From assembly GCA_019095985.1 (NCBI GenBank), contig CM032663.1, forward strand, positions 38,707,585 through 38,771,584: a stretch of DNA of 64,000 nt, given 5' to 3'. Shown here in pieces: positions 13,091 to 35,952 of this stretch. Positions within the stretch are counted from its first letter, which is position 1, and each line of letters starts with the position of its first letter. Source of the stretch: Streblospio benedicti. Lineage: Eukaryota; Annelida; Polychaeta; Spionida; Spionidae. The translations under genes and the position numbers were made by a program. Below the pieces are notes generated by a model that made no database searches, was not told the DNA's origin, and worked only from the letters and a program-made list of their open reading frames with translations.

Positions 13091-13295
13091 CTCATCAATT
13101 CTGTCGTACAGAGCCTGTATGGCGTTGTCGATATCATCGTAGAGGCTCGTGAGGTAGGGAGGGAAGGTGTCGGGGTCGCTGGTGTCATTGCCGCACCAGT
13201 CCTCGGAGCACGCGATGTGGTAGGACGTGATCTTTTGGCCGATGACGCCGGCGTCCCGGCGCACGGTGGAAGACAACTGGTGGCTCTTCATCCTG
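13091..13295 (-). CDS. orphan internal exon of an unknown gene, minus strand
   Basis: The stretch is much richer in GC than its surroundings and stays open for 67 codons on the minus strand. On that strand it has a polypyrimidine acceptor (ttctgcttcctctcag, with a second cag three bases on) and a donor GATGAG|gtaggg at 13090. The peptide reads MKSHQLSSTVRRDAGVIGQK, then ITSYHIACSEDWCGNDTSDP, then DTFPPYLTSLYDDIDNAIQA, ending LYDRIDE. It has two Cys, is acidic and probably helical at the end. The exon starts in phase 1 and ends in phase 0. I do not recognise the family. Partner exons should lie at lower coordinates (3' side) and higher coordinates (5' side), but none was found. It could be a relic exon. 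Confidence 0.5.
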
Positions 13296-13369
13296 CTGAG
13301 AGGAAGCAGAAAGAAAGGAGTTCATAGTAAAAAAAAAAACAACAACGACACCAATATGATACATTCACT

Positions 13370-13445
13370 GGCATATCCAGGTTTTTGGCAAGGGGGGGGT
13401 GTGTGGACGCACTTAAGGGGTTACATGGGCCTTGTACTTGTAACG
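13370..13445 (+). repeat. MITE family 1, copy 2 (left part)
   Basis: Starts ggcatatccaggtttttgg followed by a G-run and 'gcacttaaggggttacatgggc'-like body. The right end is missing or decayed. Confidence 0.55.
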
Positions 13446-15880
13446 GTTTTCTGTGAACTGTGTGTAAGATCGTGCTTTGAAAGTTTAGGCAACATTTCAG
13501 TTAGTATATATACAACTCATGCTTTCTTATTGCTCACTGTAATCCTTTCCATATGGCTCGATACAGCTATATTAAGGATTGGAATGTGACTGTGGATGTG
13601 TGGGTGTAGTTGGTAGGGGCAAACGCTAGTAGGCGTAATGGGCGATTCATCCTGATCTGAACATAACGTAGGGGTAATTTTGGAGGCACTGTGAGGTTAC
13701 ACATTCAGGGTCGGTTGGGGGATAGTACACGTGGGCTTATCAAAAGGACGCGCAGGGCTGGATTTCATGCCATACATGTATGACCCTTGTTTACCATTAA
13801 ATGGTGACTTGTGCGGCAAATGCTTGTATGGATCTCTTTCGTAAAATGGATTTTTGAATTTCATTTTTTCTTTTTTCTTTTATTTCTTTTTTTTGCGGTT
13901 TGGGGGCGGGGATGTGGGACTCACTATAAGTGTTTGGTTTGTAAACATTTGAGAGGTGATGGTGTTCCCTATTCTGCACTCCTTCACTGAACTATTTAGT
14001 GAGATTTGACATAGATTCATTATGACAGGAACCTGATGCAACGCTGATGTGTGGGAAAAGCCATTTTGTCTTTGACCATCTGGACACAACCCAGGTATCA
14101 ATAACTCAATGGCCCAACGACATTCATAAGCAAAAGCATGGACCCCAGCATCATGGGAAAGGGGGAGGTATTTATACTACTGTGATTTACAAACGCTATT
14201 ACATATTACTATTCTCATATAGAAGGGTATATAACAGGCAAACAGACTAGGGCAGCCAAAGCAGCCGTTAAGGCTTGGTGTATGCTCTAGTGTATACTTT
14301 ATATTTGTTGCAATAAGCTGACACATTCCTATTCCATCACAATTTTAATATATTTTCATCAATATTCCACAGCTTCCATTCGTCAGAAAATCATTGAGAA
14401 CTTTGTTTTGTATTAACTGGATTTATATCAATATTGATTTGTAAAAATAAGTTATTTTGTCCAAGTCATAGTAGACCTGTGAACGAATAGAAGACAAATG
14501 GACTATAACTGATGATGTGTCGACTACGTGATACGTTTTGAAAAGCAGGCTGCAAAATTCTTCAGATGTGTTACAAGAAGAGTAATTACATTTGACGATT
14601 CAAGACTAAAATCAATGTTTCTTAATGAGAGCTGTTTGCTTGCGTCATGGTTCATTTCACCGAACTCGTCTGCCACAAAATTCGGTTATTTGAATCCCTG
14701 TCACACACGACGTTAATGGTCGAGAAAACTAAGTGGGCGTGCATGTTGTGCCAATTCTTTGTTTCCCAATCACTGTTTTCATTCAGTTTAGTCCCTTTCA
14801 ATTCATTCCTCTTAGTTTCATCAATATTTGAACCTTACCTGCTCGCTAGCGGAGTATTTCTTATCGCCAGTTTGATTATGATAATAAGACCATGGCCCTC
14901 AGTCCCAGCATCGTCAGAGAGGGGAGGGGTCCTGTCATGTGTACTACAATAATTAACATAGTGGTAAAAAATAATCCCCCCCCTGCTCGTATGATGCTGA
15001 GACCCATGAATTAGATAACACTTTTCCTACGCAGCAGAACCTTCAATTAAGACTGCCTCTTCTAAGGGCAAGGTCTATGATAATACCACTTCCTGTGGTC
15101 CCAAAACTCCGTACAATGAACATGTCCCCATGGAGATTATTTGAGAAGAAAAAAAGAAACTTGATGGAGTTTGTTCGTTCAAAGGTGTATAGACTTTCCG
15201 CACACAGTTGGCTCAATTTAATTGTTGGCTAATACAAAAGATTCTTTCAAACACTAAAAAGTGGTGTTTGTGTTGGGAGTTAGGAGGGTTTAGGTGGAAA
15301 CTTTAGGATTTCATGGAAGTCAAGGGCTGTAAGTCCAACGGGACAGTGGATTTCAATTCTCAGATAAACTTTGAATCTGGTGGTGGATTTGACATTGTAT
15401 GTACCTCTAGTTTCTAAACAAACATTAGAATAAGTCAATCGTGTATAAGCTTGGGTAATATTTCAGAATTTTACAATGACCACATGTTTGAATACTGTGA
15501 TAAACTTACAATAATTCGGTGTCTCTGAATAAGAAGTCAATGATTAGAACATATATAGTGTATCCATAAATTCGTCATTTGTCATAAACTTGAGATAATT
15601 ACGTATAACAATGTACATTGAAGCACGTGACATGTATATACAGCCTCCCTCAGACATTAGTACGCTCCTCACATAAAACTCAATTACAGGACGTCACTGG
15701 TGCAAATTTGCACAGTTTAAACAAACGAGATTGCCGAGCATATCAGTGGCTACAAGAAGGCAGGGGAACTGGGTGGGGAATTAGAAGGGCTGCGTTCCCA
15801 CCGGGCCCATGCCTCCCCCCATGACATGAGAAAATCTTCGAAACAAATCTTCGTCAGCGGCCCATGAAATTCCCTCAAAT

Positions 15881-16046
15881 CATATAGACAGATCCCGTGG
15901 GGAGGGGGCCGAGTGGGCGCGTCCCCCCCTTCACACCAAAATAATTCATGTTCATAGGTTTTTGGCATGTTCGCCATCGATCGCGCGTACGAAATCCCTG
16001 ACGTGCCCTCCTCTTTTTTTCTTCTAAAAACCTGGGTCTGCCATTG
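15881..16046 (-). repeat. MITE family 1, copy 3
   Basis: An inverted copy relative to the others. It runs from catatagacagatcccg to cctgggtctgccattg and contains the family's 'tcgccatcgatcgcgcgtac' and 'ccaaaataattcatg' segments. Its ends are imperfect inverted repeats with C/G runs just inside. Confidence 0.65.
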
Positions 16047-17284
16047 AATCATAAGTCTCTTATTTGTCACGCTCGACAAAAGTGGGACATTGTTCCACTG
16101 AGGGGAAGGTACTGGGTTTCGGTAAAGGTTTTGACTATTCCACTTTTTTGTGGGTTTAAAAACGTTTCGCGCACGCTAAAACTTTTCAAAATAGATTTCC
16201 ACTATTTGATATTTAAATGGACAATTAAAAAGATACACAGCAGAATTCAAACTTTAATATTATTGATATTAGATGTATTCTTCTCACATACAGTAAATAT
16301 CATTTTATTGTACATATAAGGAATCGTTCACAAATGACGTCATCGCATTGTATGCATTTCTGACCCCCCTCCCACAAGAAAAAAAAACCCACAAAAAACC
16401 ACAAAAACAAAAACAAAAAAACACTTGTTATTGTGCGTCATTATGCCCCCATCTCACCCTACCCCACCCTCGATCCTTACTGCTGGAGTATACCCATATA
16501 AATGGCAAAGGAATAAGTCTCATTATTCTTTTTAGATGTAATTTGTCCAACTCTCATTATAATCGATCACGCTTCACCCTTTTTTTAAAAAAAAAAAAAA
16601 AACATTAGTCATTAATCTAACTTGATATTTTTCATCCTGACAGCAAAATGTATCCATAATCGGCAAAAATGTTAAATCGAATAAAACTTTCAAATTGAAA
16701 TCGGGAATTTCTATGCACGGCTGTCAAGTTTGAACGGACTTACGTGCTGTATGTCATTTTATTTTTATTGAGTGAGACATATCATATGTTCCTATAATTG
16801 AATGATTTATTTGCTTATTGTTTCAAGGGTTGTCGTGGAATATCAACCGGCAATCCGCCAATCAAAGTACAAATCAATACAACATAGTCAAGGAGTTACC
16901 CAGCCAGACCTTCTTATAAAAATGAGCATTTTGTCCTGAGCAGTTGAATGTAAACCAGTCGTTGACATTGGTCGCTCTCTGTCATATACGTAAGTTAACA
17001 ATTCTATATATTGCCTCGCAAGATCATAAATTTACATTTTTTCACCGTTCATTTTTATTTTGGTTTTATGATATTCTTCTCCCACAGTGTTCTCTGTATC
17101 AGCTAGGTGTCTGCTCACTATTAACATAACTAATGACCGCGTGTGAGACCAGAATGATACCATAATCCCAAGTAAGCGGTGAGCTGTTTAAAAGGTTAGA
17201 CGAACCAACAGTTGTCTCTGTAACCCCCAGTCTACACATCTGATCAATTATCATTTGGTTGTGGATTCGAATTCCACCGTTGGA

Positions 17285-17372
17285 CGGCCACATTTTGGTA
17301 TCATTGGTTACTATCTGTATCATGCTGGTCTCAATTCGGTTGGGTTTGAGTCCCGCCAGGGCCACTTGCCCT
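17285..17372 (+). repeat. tRNA-like promoter pair, possible SINE head
   Basis: An A-box-like TGGTATCATTGG (about 17297) and a B-box-like GGTTTGAGTCC (17343-17353) are spaced as in a tRNA gene and followed by 'cgccagggccac'. No good acceptor stem forms, so a true tRNA gene is unlikely. A tRNA-derived SINE or tRNA pseudogene is the better guess. Confidence 0.35.
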
Positions 17373-18070
17373 GTAGTTAAATAGAAGCTTAGGGTTGTAA
17401 AACCTGAATTCAGCTTTATCTATACAGTGGTATGATTCGTGCGTGTTTGGTATAGAGAACAGAGAGAAAGATGGCATTGGAAATACATCCTTATAAAAAC
17501 CATCATTTTCTATTCATTTGAAATAAACAACGGCTGTTAGTCGCATTACGAAACATTTCTAAGGGTTTCTTTTTTCAATATAAATTTGAGTTCAAATAAA
17601 CAACTTTGATGTATTAAACGCCATACGAACCATTCCTAAGCTTACTAATATTTTCTTTTTGGGTGGACGTGTGAGTGATACCATGATAGTGTAATGGAAT
17701 ACTCACAGAAAATGAATACACTGTAATTTCAGTTTATTACTTACATTGTATCGTTTAAATAGGCCACCAATGATATAAATTCGCGGTACAAATAATAAGG
17801 AAATCATAGACATGTTGGAGTAAAAAAAATAGCAATCATGCGATATATGTATTTTAACAGAGCAAAAAAAAGAAAGTAAACTAGGCGATGACGTCAATTT
17901 TTACAGGACAAAAATCAAAACAAGAAATTAGAGATGCAACCTATCATTATTTTGGATTTATTTTTTCCAAGTTGCAATGTGTCTGCTGCTTTAGCTCTTT
18001 GATGGTGCAATTTATAAATCACCTCAAATCCACATACTTTTCAACCTATACAGTCACCACACTCATTATA

Positions 18071-18170
18071 CAGTAGACTCTTTCTAATAAGACCACCGAA
18101 CTGGTATCCAGTTGTCTCAATGGAGAACCAGTCTCTACATGGGATTCGCGAGGTCTTTTTACGAAGGGTT
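18071..18170 (+). repeat. CAGTAGA-type MITE, left part
   Basis: Begins cagtagactctttctaata then 'agaccacc', as in the family at 27908, 42814 and 61488. A right terminus is not evident. Confidence 0.5.
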
Positions 18171-18681
18171 GGGACTGGAAGAAATGATCCTATTACAGAT
18201 GTGTTCACCATTACACGTTATAGAGTGGGGCTCAATTGAAGTTTACACTGATATATTTTTTCCCATAGAATTCTATCGTATCATGATACTATGTATCGTA
18301 TGCAAGGGGTTGTTGGAAGGGGAGGGGGTTATTCCTCAAAGACACCGTCCCCTACTTTACCATGTACGGCGATTAAACGGGTGGTAGAACGATAATTGTT
18401 CTTTTTATAAGGCGTGTATAGGGGAAAAGTTGTATATGTGTAAGCTAGGGTCAGGCACTCCCGAATATCAAAGCTAAATCAATCATATATATTGAAGTCA
18501 CTGTCAATAGGAAAATCGTCTAGTCTCAGTGAAATATTTATCTGGAACATCCGTGACTGTTAGACTGGGGTGTGTCGTTATTTTCGATTACTTGTGATTT
18601 CGTGTGATATACTTAAATGAAGCAGTAGATGTCTTCAGCTATGTTAATATAGTGGGTAGGAGCTTGCTCACCATAGAAGAG

Positions 18682-18697
18682 AGAGAGAGAGAGAGAA
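18682..18697. repeat. GA microsatellite
   Basis: Short (GA)n tract, about eight units. Confidence 0.8.
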
Positions 18698-19157
18698 TAA
18701 TATAATTGTGATTTTAACATAAGACCGAAATAGATGATAATGTATAGCTATTATAGACGTCCGTGCCTCAATGTGTAAACAATGAAATGAAGGCTCGTGT
18801 ATACGCATTATATTACATCTGTCAATTTTTAAAGTGACGCCTGTGGTATAAAAAATCTTCTTTCAAATTAAGTGCCTGATACCGAATGATAGCGGCTGTA
18901 ATTATAGGATATGATTCAATGATTCAACCAAATCGACATGCCATTTATACAAGGCCATGCCAAATGTGTTTGGCCATGGCTAGGAGCAACACATCGATTC
19001 AATTTTCACACTACTTAGTTGAGCGACTGCGTGGGCACGATTTTTAGGAGTTTGAGATAAGAAGTCTTGCTTAGAATGAAGGTTATTAGTCAGCAAATGA
19101 TTAAAACGGAGTAATCAAGTTGTTTTTGTTCATAGCATCGTTCAAATACATCTGAGT

Positions 19158-19615
19158 GTAATTTTCTTTTCAATTCATGATTTTTACATATTTCAAATAC
19201 ATTCATATGATGATTGTGTGTGTGTCAGATAATAAAAGAAATGGTTAAAAAGGAAATGGTTATCTTTTTATTATACACATATTTTTGTAGGTCAAATTGT
19301 CGAACAAGCCTGTGTTTTCTGTTGTCGGCTTGTCTGGTGTCCAAACAGACCCCAATAAAATGGCATCCATAATGGTCCTTATGTTTAACAAACTAAAATA
19401 ATTGTAAAGTTCTCTTGATAATGGCAAGATATGAGCTGACAATTTCCTAAAAGGACTTCAATAAAACATAATGCGGCGCATCATGAATTGTCTGATCTCG
19501 GTTGTCGGGTCCATGGCGACCTGAATCAAATGTTATCTATGGAAGTCCTAATATCTAAACAAATCAAACAATGTTCAGTACTGATAAAGGCAATATATAG
19601 GGTGACAATTACTTA
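19158..19615 (+). repeat. dispersed repeat Y with an internal tandem unit
   Basis: The stretch 19158-19445 matches 40660-40935 in order and orientation ('tgtgttttctgttg', 'taatggtcctta', 'atgagctgac'). A diverged third version of its second half follows at 19480-19615 ('ggttgtcgggtccatgg', 'gataaaggcaatata'), so the unit was also duplicated in tandem here. Non-coding, family unknown. Confidence 0.6.
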
Positions 19616-19639
19616 AATTTCTGATTTCACATAGCCGAT

Positions 19640-20050
19640 GTTAGATCCAGATGCTCCAACAGACGTCAGAAATGAGAAAACAGTTGTATAACCATCGCCT
19701 CGTGTGCATATACTGTGGCCAAAACGTATGGGATCATATGGGATAACTGTCTGTGACCTATCTAATGGACTGGACGAAAAGGCAGGCTTATGGGACCATT
19801 CGGAAATAGCACACCGTAATACGTATTAAAAAGCGATTTTTAATGAACATCGTCAGCAATGCCACATTTCAGCAGAGAGACCTTGTGATGATCAAGTTAG
19901 CCCTCCAGACGACCCAGAAAAGCAAAAAGATGATCCAAATCAACAACTCAATAATCCAAAACGGGAGTCCACAAGCCGGGGAAAAAAAATCAAAACTTCA
20001 AACTCCAAAGATATAACTATTTTGGGGCCACAGCCATGCCGAAGTGTGTA
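19640..20050 (+). other. unassigned stretch with short open frames
   Basis: A somewhat GC-richer block. One frame near 19690-19740 reads LVCIYCGQNVWDHMG (Cys-X2-Cys...His). Another near 19850-20050 reads NEHRQQCHIS followed by a polar, Pro/Gln/Lys-rich tail ending in a stop. The frames are not continuous and no splice pattern links them. It could be a decayed zinc-finger-bearing gene or transposon, or chance. Confidence 0.2.
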
Positions 20051-22494
20051 ATTTCATTCAGGAAGATAGCATTAATCATATAGCATTGCGTACAGCCCAA
20101 TTGATGGAACAGATGCTTCTGTTTCATGCTTGCATTGCTTCAGGTTGTAATGGTAGTGGCGGCGCTTACGGCTCTATCTGTTAACCATACATCCTCCCAA
20201 AGCCGGTGTTAAGCAAAACAGACCCAGAACAAGCCGGAAGTGCGCCATTCCCAACCGAACCAGTCATTCACTCAACACCCACATGATATGACTCGAGGCT
20301 TCTGGCGTCTTCTTGAATATCTAGAGCTACATGTAGCTAACATAGGCTTTGTAAAATGTGGTGTGTGTGTGTGGGGGGGGGGGGTAAACAGTCCTGTAGA
20401 ATATAAAGAATGCATGTGATTACGGTGGTTATAGTTTTTTTTTAAATCAGACATATTGTACATTGTCATTATGAAAACGACAATTATACATTCCTGGTGA
20501 TAAATGTATGTTATAAATCACAATATATTGGCCGCAGAACTGAAATGGATCGATTTTAAACATGAAATGGTATTTTAGACAGGCATTTCAATCACGTAAC
20601 TCGACTGCCCTCATGACAAGTGACAAGTTCCTTACCTGGGTGGGAAAATCGCCATCGCGGTAGCTTGACGCTTGTCGCTGTCGCTTTATAACATCTGAAC
20701 ACTCCCATTGCAACAACAATGTATGTGTATTTATAAAATCGTCTCCGGTATGTAGCAACTAGCTGGTAGCGTGTAACGCACATGTGAACTGATGCTTATT
20801 TTTGCTCCAGCTGTATCAATGCTTTCATATAAATAATATCAATTTGAAGGAGTCACGGGATTATACAAGTGTTAGCTTATAGTTGGCCGTTTACTTGGTA
20901 TTTAGGCTCACAGTCTGAACGTCACGAATGTTAATTACCATGTCCAACGAATTACATTATGGTTTAATAGGAGTTATACATTGGGGTGGGGGTGGTGGTG
21001 GGTTAGGAGTGACGGGTGTATATTTTGTACCCATTTGGCCATAGCATTACGCTCACACATACATAAAACGTAAGACAACGCAGGCGGTGACCGTGTTCAA
21101 TATTCTTAATACAAAAGTCACCAATTTTTTTATCAATATAGCATTTGAGATAAACATACACACCTATCGGCAAATACACAGATCAGAAATAAGGGAAACG
21201 TGGAAAATTGGTAAAACTCACCTGTGTATGAAATCAAGACTTGGTTAAATGTTTTAATCTACTTTTTAGAAATGTCATGTTACATAAACTCGAAGACTAC
21301 AACAAACTAGATTACCACAATTATCCATTTCAGTTTTAAAAACATTGGTGGTTTTAATTTATCTGTCACAAAATGTCATATAAAACTTTTCTACTTTACA
21401 ACTTGTAATGAAATATTTGGCACTGTATCCTTGCGCAATTACTTTATAAAAAGAATACAAGGTGTTTTTATTTTTTCACTTGATTGTATGACATTGCTAT
21501 TCATTTATAAAACTCAAAAATCACATTAACCGCTATCCAAATCATATGCAATAAAAGCAAACCAACATGAGAAATTCAATGAACCAATACAGTTATATAA
21601 CATAAAGCATAATGTTGCAGGCGAGATTTTTGTCAATGCTCTCTTGCAGATGCGTCTGTTGAATTCTCTGGCAAAAAGTCAAGCAAAAACAATACTATAG
21701 TATACAATAGTACACAATGGCATGAATACCCAACAATAGCAGCTCTTACCACTGAGGGAGCAACTTGATAAGGCTCAAGACTTGACGGATTAAGAGATTA
21801 ACGCTTCTTGTGCTTAATGAATTAAGATTTGTTCAAAATCAATAGGATTGTCTGAGCCTTCAAGAATCCGAACAAATTGATCAAGAGGTTATTGTTACGT
21901 ACACTTTAGGCTTAACATGATACACGTGGTTTATTACTGGCAGTCCTGTAGGACCTTTATGAAGTGACCTCTCATGATGTTGAATTGAGGGGGAGGTTAA
22001 CTTGAGACGTGTTCTATTTTTAGGAGTTGAGAAGAATATAACATGGAAATTAGCGAGTGGTAAAGTAAGGAACATCAAATGGAAATAGATGTTAAAACTT
22101 TGAGTATAGAGAGGTTCAACTGTGATGTAATGAATAATATAGTCCGGTGTATTATGGCTGGGTAGTAGCATAATGCTATACATGGAAAGTCAAGTAGAGC
22201 ATATAAATTTCTACTTTTCCTCACATGAACTACAAAATGGTACACTTTTATGGGGTTGTAGATGTTTAACAGTGTTCTTGAGATAAACTTACACTGTTGG
22301 GATCATGTTACAAAGAATGAAAGTAGTGACGGAAACAATACTAAATATAGTTCATAGATTTCAAAAATAATGGATATGCCTTTCTAAAGTTCTTATGATT
22401 TTTCCCAATGAATTGCCAATTTTAAGACTATATGGTGATCCTATTTAACAATCTACTTGCTTTTTGTGCAAAAAATCAGCCAAACCTGGATAGC

Positions 22495-22905
22495 TTTCAC
22501 CAATTCCATTGGCTTCATCAGTCCTAATGACTTGCCGCCAAAAGGTTAATCGTCACGTGATAGTGGTGTGACGTCGTCTATATTGGCAGGATGTTGCTGT
22601 AGATTGCCGGCAGTTCCGCGGCCCCCACATTCTTGTTGAGGTCCGGTTTGAGGCGTCTGATATGAATGGCCTCTCTAATTTTCCTAGAATGTGCACGGAT
22701 CACGGTCCAATATCTTGATGTTGTCCATCGTGATGGTGTGGCTTTCTCTGTCCGGTTGGTGGAGGTGTAAAGATACATGTGATGAAGTGCTGCTGGGGCG
22801 CCTATGTTGGTCAAACCTCGTTTTCAATGTCTTTGAAAAGACGTCACACCACTATCACGTGACGATTAACCTTTTGGCGGCTATCATTAGGACTGACCAT
22901 TAACC
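22495..22905 (-). mobile_element. truncated Penelope-like element (PLE-B)
   Basis: The minus strand encodes a PLE-type C-terminal end with KIREAIHIRRLKPDLNKN, the conserved tail of the GIY-YIG endonuclease region. The fragment is bracketed by inverted repeats of about 57 bp (22519-22575 and 22842-22898, sharing aaggttaatcgtcacgtgat and 'agtggtgtgacgtc'). Just outside the 3' arm (22521 to 22495, minus strand) lies CTGATGA, a CCAAT/ATTGG hairpin, then GAAA, a hammerhead-like core as known for PLE ends. The copy is heavily 5' truncated. Confidence 0.7.
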
Positions 22906-23017
22906 TCACGGCAAAGTCTGAATTAGGACTTGATGAAGATGAGCATTCAGTATATTGGAGATGCAAAACCTATCAGTTTTGTACAAAATTTTTAGCACGA
23001 AAAAAAAAGATCTCACC

Positions 23018-23503
23018 TCAAACCTTGTCATTTTTTTCTTTGGCAAGAGCTTTTGTCGGGCCTAATGAAAACGATCCTCTCGCTGGGTCACATGACCGCC
23101 ACGGGGGCAAGTCGTAGCCGGTGTCGCGGTTCATCCGGGGTTGGCGCTCTCTGATTTCAATGGCCTCACGGATTTTCCTGCGCAGCTCCATATCCTCACG
23201 TGCTACCACTTTAAAGTCACTGGGGCTGATTTTGTGCCCTGTATCCCTGATATGGTACCCAATTGCCGGCGGCACGCGTTTTTGGTTTAAATGCTCCTTG
23301 ACTCTGATGTTCAGGGTCCTGCCTGTCTCCCCAACATATATATCCTGACACTGAGGGCAGTTGACCTCATAGATAATACGACACTTGGCACTGTCTGGAG
23401 ACTTGTCCTTGGGAGAAGGTAGCATTGTAGCTTTCATTAGGCCGGACGAAGCTCTTGAGAAAAGAGCGAAAGTCTTGCGAAAGACAAAAATGACAGGTTC
23501 CAA
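23018..23503 (-). mobile_element. truncated Penelope-like element (PLE-C) with GIY-YIG domain
   Basis: A 161-codon open frame on the minus strand contains CRIIYEVNCPQCQDIYVGET, then GRTLNIRVKEHLN, H.RDTGHKI, E...LRRKIREAIEIRE and RMNRDTGYDLPPW. This is the GIY-YIG endonuclease domain with its associated CXXC, as encoded at the C terminus of Penelope-like retroelements. The reverse transcriptase part is absent. Both ends carry inverted copies of one sequence (about 23022-23070 and 23440-23495, 'tttggcaagagctttt' and 'cgggcctaatgaaa' versus their complements), so coding and terminal repeats lie in one 480-bp package. Confidence 0.8.
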
Positions 23504-24009
23504 TGGGTATCTATATGAATAAATGTTTATATAATGGAACCCAATAGAAGCTTACATTCTGTGACTCACCATCTAGTTCCGCATAGCAGTAACGATCAAG
23601 ACTTACTATCTCTAACAACTTTCTACAGAATATTCTTCGTTAAAACAGTAAAATTCATTTCTAGAAATAAATGTCAACACGGCATTGCGTTGTTTGTTTT
23701 GTTTGTTATTTGTCTTTAGAAACATAAGATTTCAGTTGTTTAAAAATCTTGAAAGATGATAATGTTGGCGGAGATTCCACTCAATATGTGCATCCCCCAC
23801 CCTGGCCACCCAGCCACCGACCGCTGACCCAGGGCCGATTATAACCCTGCCCATCCCTGTTCATGTCATGTCAGATTTCACTTATGTGAATAGCCACTCT
23901 CAATTGACAGACAGATGTTCCACATCAAGCATCGTTACAAACTCATGGATCAACAATAGCCATATTACCACATTCTGGGACAAACGAAATTTGCGTATCC
24001 CACAGCAGA

Positions 24010-24073
24010 ACACACACACACACGCACACACGCGAGGACGGACGCACACACACACACGCGCGCACGCACGCAT

Positions 24074-24162
<89 letters not shown>

Positions 24163-24200
24163 CATATATATACGCACCCCCCCACACACGTACGTACGTA
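24010..24200. repeat. compound microsatellite (CACG, CA, TA and CGTA)
   Basis: Alternating purine-pyrimidine tracts: CACACG/GCAC units, then about 40 nt of (CA)n, a short (TA)n, a C-run and (CGTA)n. Open frames across it on either strand are repeat artefacts. Confidence 0.9.
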
Positions 24201-24665
24201 TATCGCTCACACAATATACCTTTATTCATAATAAAAGATTTGAGAATGAAAAATTCAAATCACAAAGATGACACCCGGTATTCAGAAATACGTTTTAGGG
24301 AAGAAGATTGTTTCTCATCATTGTTTAAAACACGCTTATCAATCATCAGCTATATGAAAAGTATTGCATATGAAATAAAGAATACCTAAGTATACATGAA
24401 ATATCTAAAAAGGTACGGTTGATCATACTTTTAGCCAGTGACAACTGTGTATGTGGACAAGAGTTATATATTACATACATTGCGTCATTTCATAGACATT
24501 AAATTGAAAAATATACATGTGTGCAACACAGTGGAATTCTTTCTTTTATCCGTAAAAACCCATATATAATAAATCACACACATCAAAGGCCTAGGAATTA
24601 GTCAGACGTCAGACTTTAAACGGAAAAAACGACTACAAATGTTTTGACAAATGGGAAATTAGATG

Positions 24666-24764
24666 TATAAAAGGGTAAATTGAGCAATCATCAACACCAG
24701 ACGTTCAGTTGAATTCTAAGAGTTTGATTCTTGATTGACAGAAGAAGGATTTACGATAATAGAG
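24666..24764 (+). promoter_or_regulatory. TATA promoter and non-coding first exon of the secreted-protein gene
   Basis: TATAAAAG at 24666-24673 is followed by possible initiators (tcaacacc at 24691, TCAGTT at 24705) and then by a short sequence ending in a donor, AATAGAG|gtacagtg, at 24765. The next acceptor, ttgttttcag, ends at 25206. It opens the exon that holds the start codon at 25237, so the 5' UTR is split by a 442-nt intron. The start site itself is inferred. Confidence 0.5.
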
Positions 24765-25236
24765 GTACAGTGATGTTTGCATTAATAAGTGTTTTTTTGT
24801 GGAAAGTGTATGTGGTGGTGTTTTATACTATTTGTAAAATGCCAAGTTTTATGGGCAATATTCTTAATTTATTGAAACGAATATAAAAGCACATACAAAA
24901 TCTATATCTTTGTAATCGTGAAAGTTTCTTGTACCCAAGCATAATGTTGCAAATAATGAATACCATCATCGCAAAAAAAATGAAACTCATTTGATAGTTT
25001 TTTTACCATACACACCAAATAAGATATTAGATATTCTACATATTTGACCTACAGAAAATTTTCCATTTGTTCTAATTTGCGAAGGAGCCTTTCAGAGCTT
25101 CAAAACGTTGAATTAATTTTCCTTTTTTAAAAACAGCTTAAAAATAAAACTACACCATGTTGATGACCAAATAAGATGAAACACATTAGAAAACATTTGT
25201 TTTCAGAAGAATCATTTGCTTGACAACCCAGGTGAG

Positions 25237-35117
<9,881 letters not shown>

Positions 35118-35273
35118 AGCCCAACACTCGGCTACCCCAGATGACAACCTCAAACGAGTCTATATGATGATATCAATGGCTTTATGAACGTTTTGATTAT
35201 TTAGCATAACAGATTGTTCTTTGAACTTGCCTAGCAAGATTAGCTTTAATGTTCACATTATTTGGAGGACGGA

Positions 35274-35952
35274 ATTAAAGTTTTGCTTTCTTTCATAATC
35301 ACATATTGTTTTAATTGTTCTATTTTTCTGACACTTGCAAACATTATTTCTCCAAGTCACTGTAGGATCCTTCTTGTTATAAATTGTTAGCTTATAATAC
35401 ATGTTTAAATAGACGATCTGCAATAGATTAAGGGTTATAAGGTAATTAATACTATAATATATATATATTAATAACATATATGTTAATAATTAATGTTATT
35501 GTACATTCATATTATATATATTATTTATTTATCTATTATTTATTATTCACATTATTTATATTAAAGAAATAAGAAACTTAATTGTTATGAACATTCAAAC
35601 GAAGCCTATTAGTTTAAAACTACTTTCAAAAATAATAAAAGAATAAAAAAAAGGATAAAAACTATGATATTCAGGACTTTTTATTGGATATTGCATGGTT
35701 AGAAGAAATGTATATATACAATTGATATGAGACTTCATTCAGTTTATTAAGTGTAATTCAAACTGTGTTTGGGTTTTGTAATCATTTTAATATTTCTTAA
35801 CATAAATCCTATTCGGAAATATATTTTGATCTGTACCTTGAGAACATGAATGTATTATAACACAGTTATGGGAATACTATTATCTTTTTTGGTGTTGTAG
35901 TAATAGAATATTATGCTTATGATAATGTGAACTTGTGAACTATATGAATAAA
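35274..35952 (+). terminator. candidate poly(A) signals of the secreted-protein gene
   Basis: ATTAAA at 35274-35279 lies 157 nt after the stop codon. AATAAA at 35947-35952 is followed within 25 nt by a GT/T-rich element (tgattgtgttttttttt), a better canonical 3' end. Confidence 0.45.

Larger units (their letters stand above)
13296..24660. other. gene-poor, repeat-containing stretch
   Basis: About 11 kb without a convincing exon. It contains MITE family 1 copies (13370, 15881), a tRNA-like head (17285), a CAGTAGA MITE (18071), dispersed repeat Y (19158), PLE fragments (22515-23503) and microsatellites (18682, 24010). A GC-richer part at 19640-20250 keeps short open frames, but none that I can tie to a gene. 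Confidence 0.5.

Noticed and set aside
17240-17280. B-box-like 'ttcgaatccac' on the minus strand as a tRNA gene
   Set aside because: No A box at the right spacing and no acceptor or anticodon stem. The plus-strand pair nearby is better but is also not a real tRNA.
18112-18387. 91-codon open frame
   Set aside because: It starts inside a MITE fragment and shows no coding bias or splice signals.
21881-22183. 100-codon minus-strand open frame
   Set aside because: No family resemblance, no splice context and background composition. It could be part of an unknown repeat, but nothing supports that.
23868-24389. Open frames of His/Thr, Arg/Ala or Cys/Val repeats across the CA/GCAC tract
   Set aside because: They are translations of a compound microsatellite in every frame and strand.
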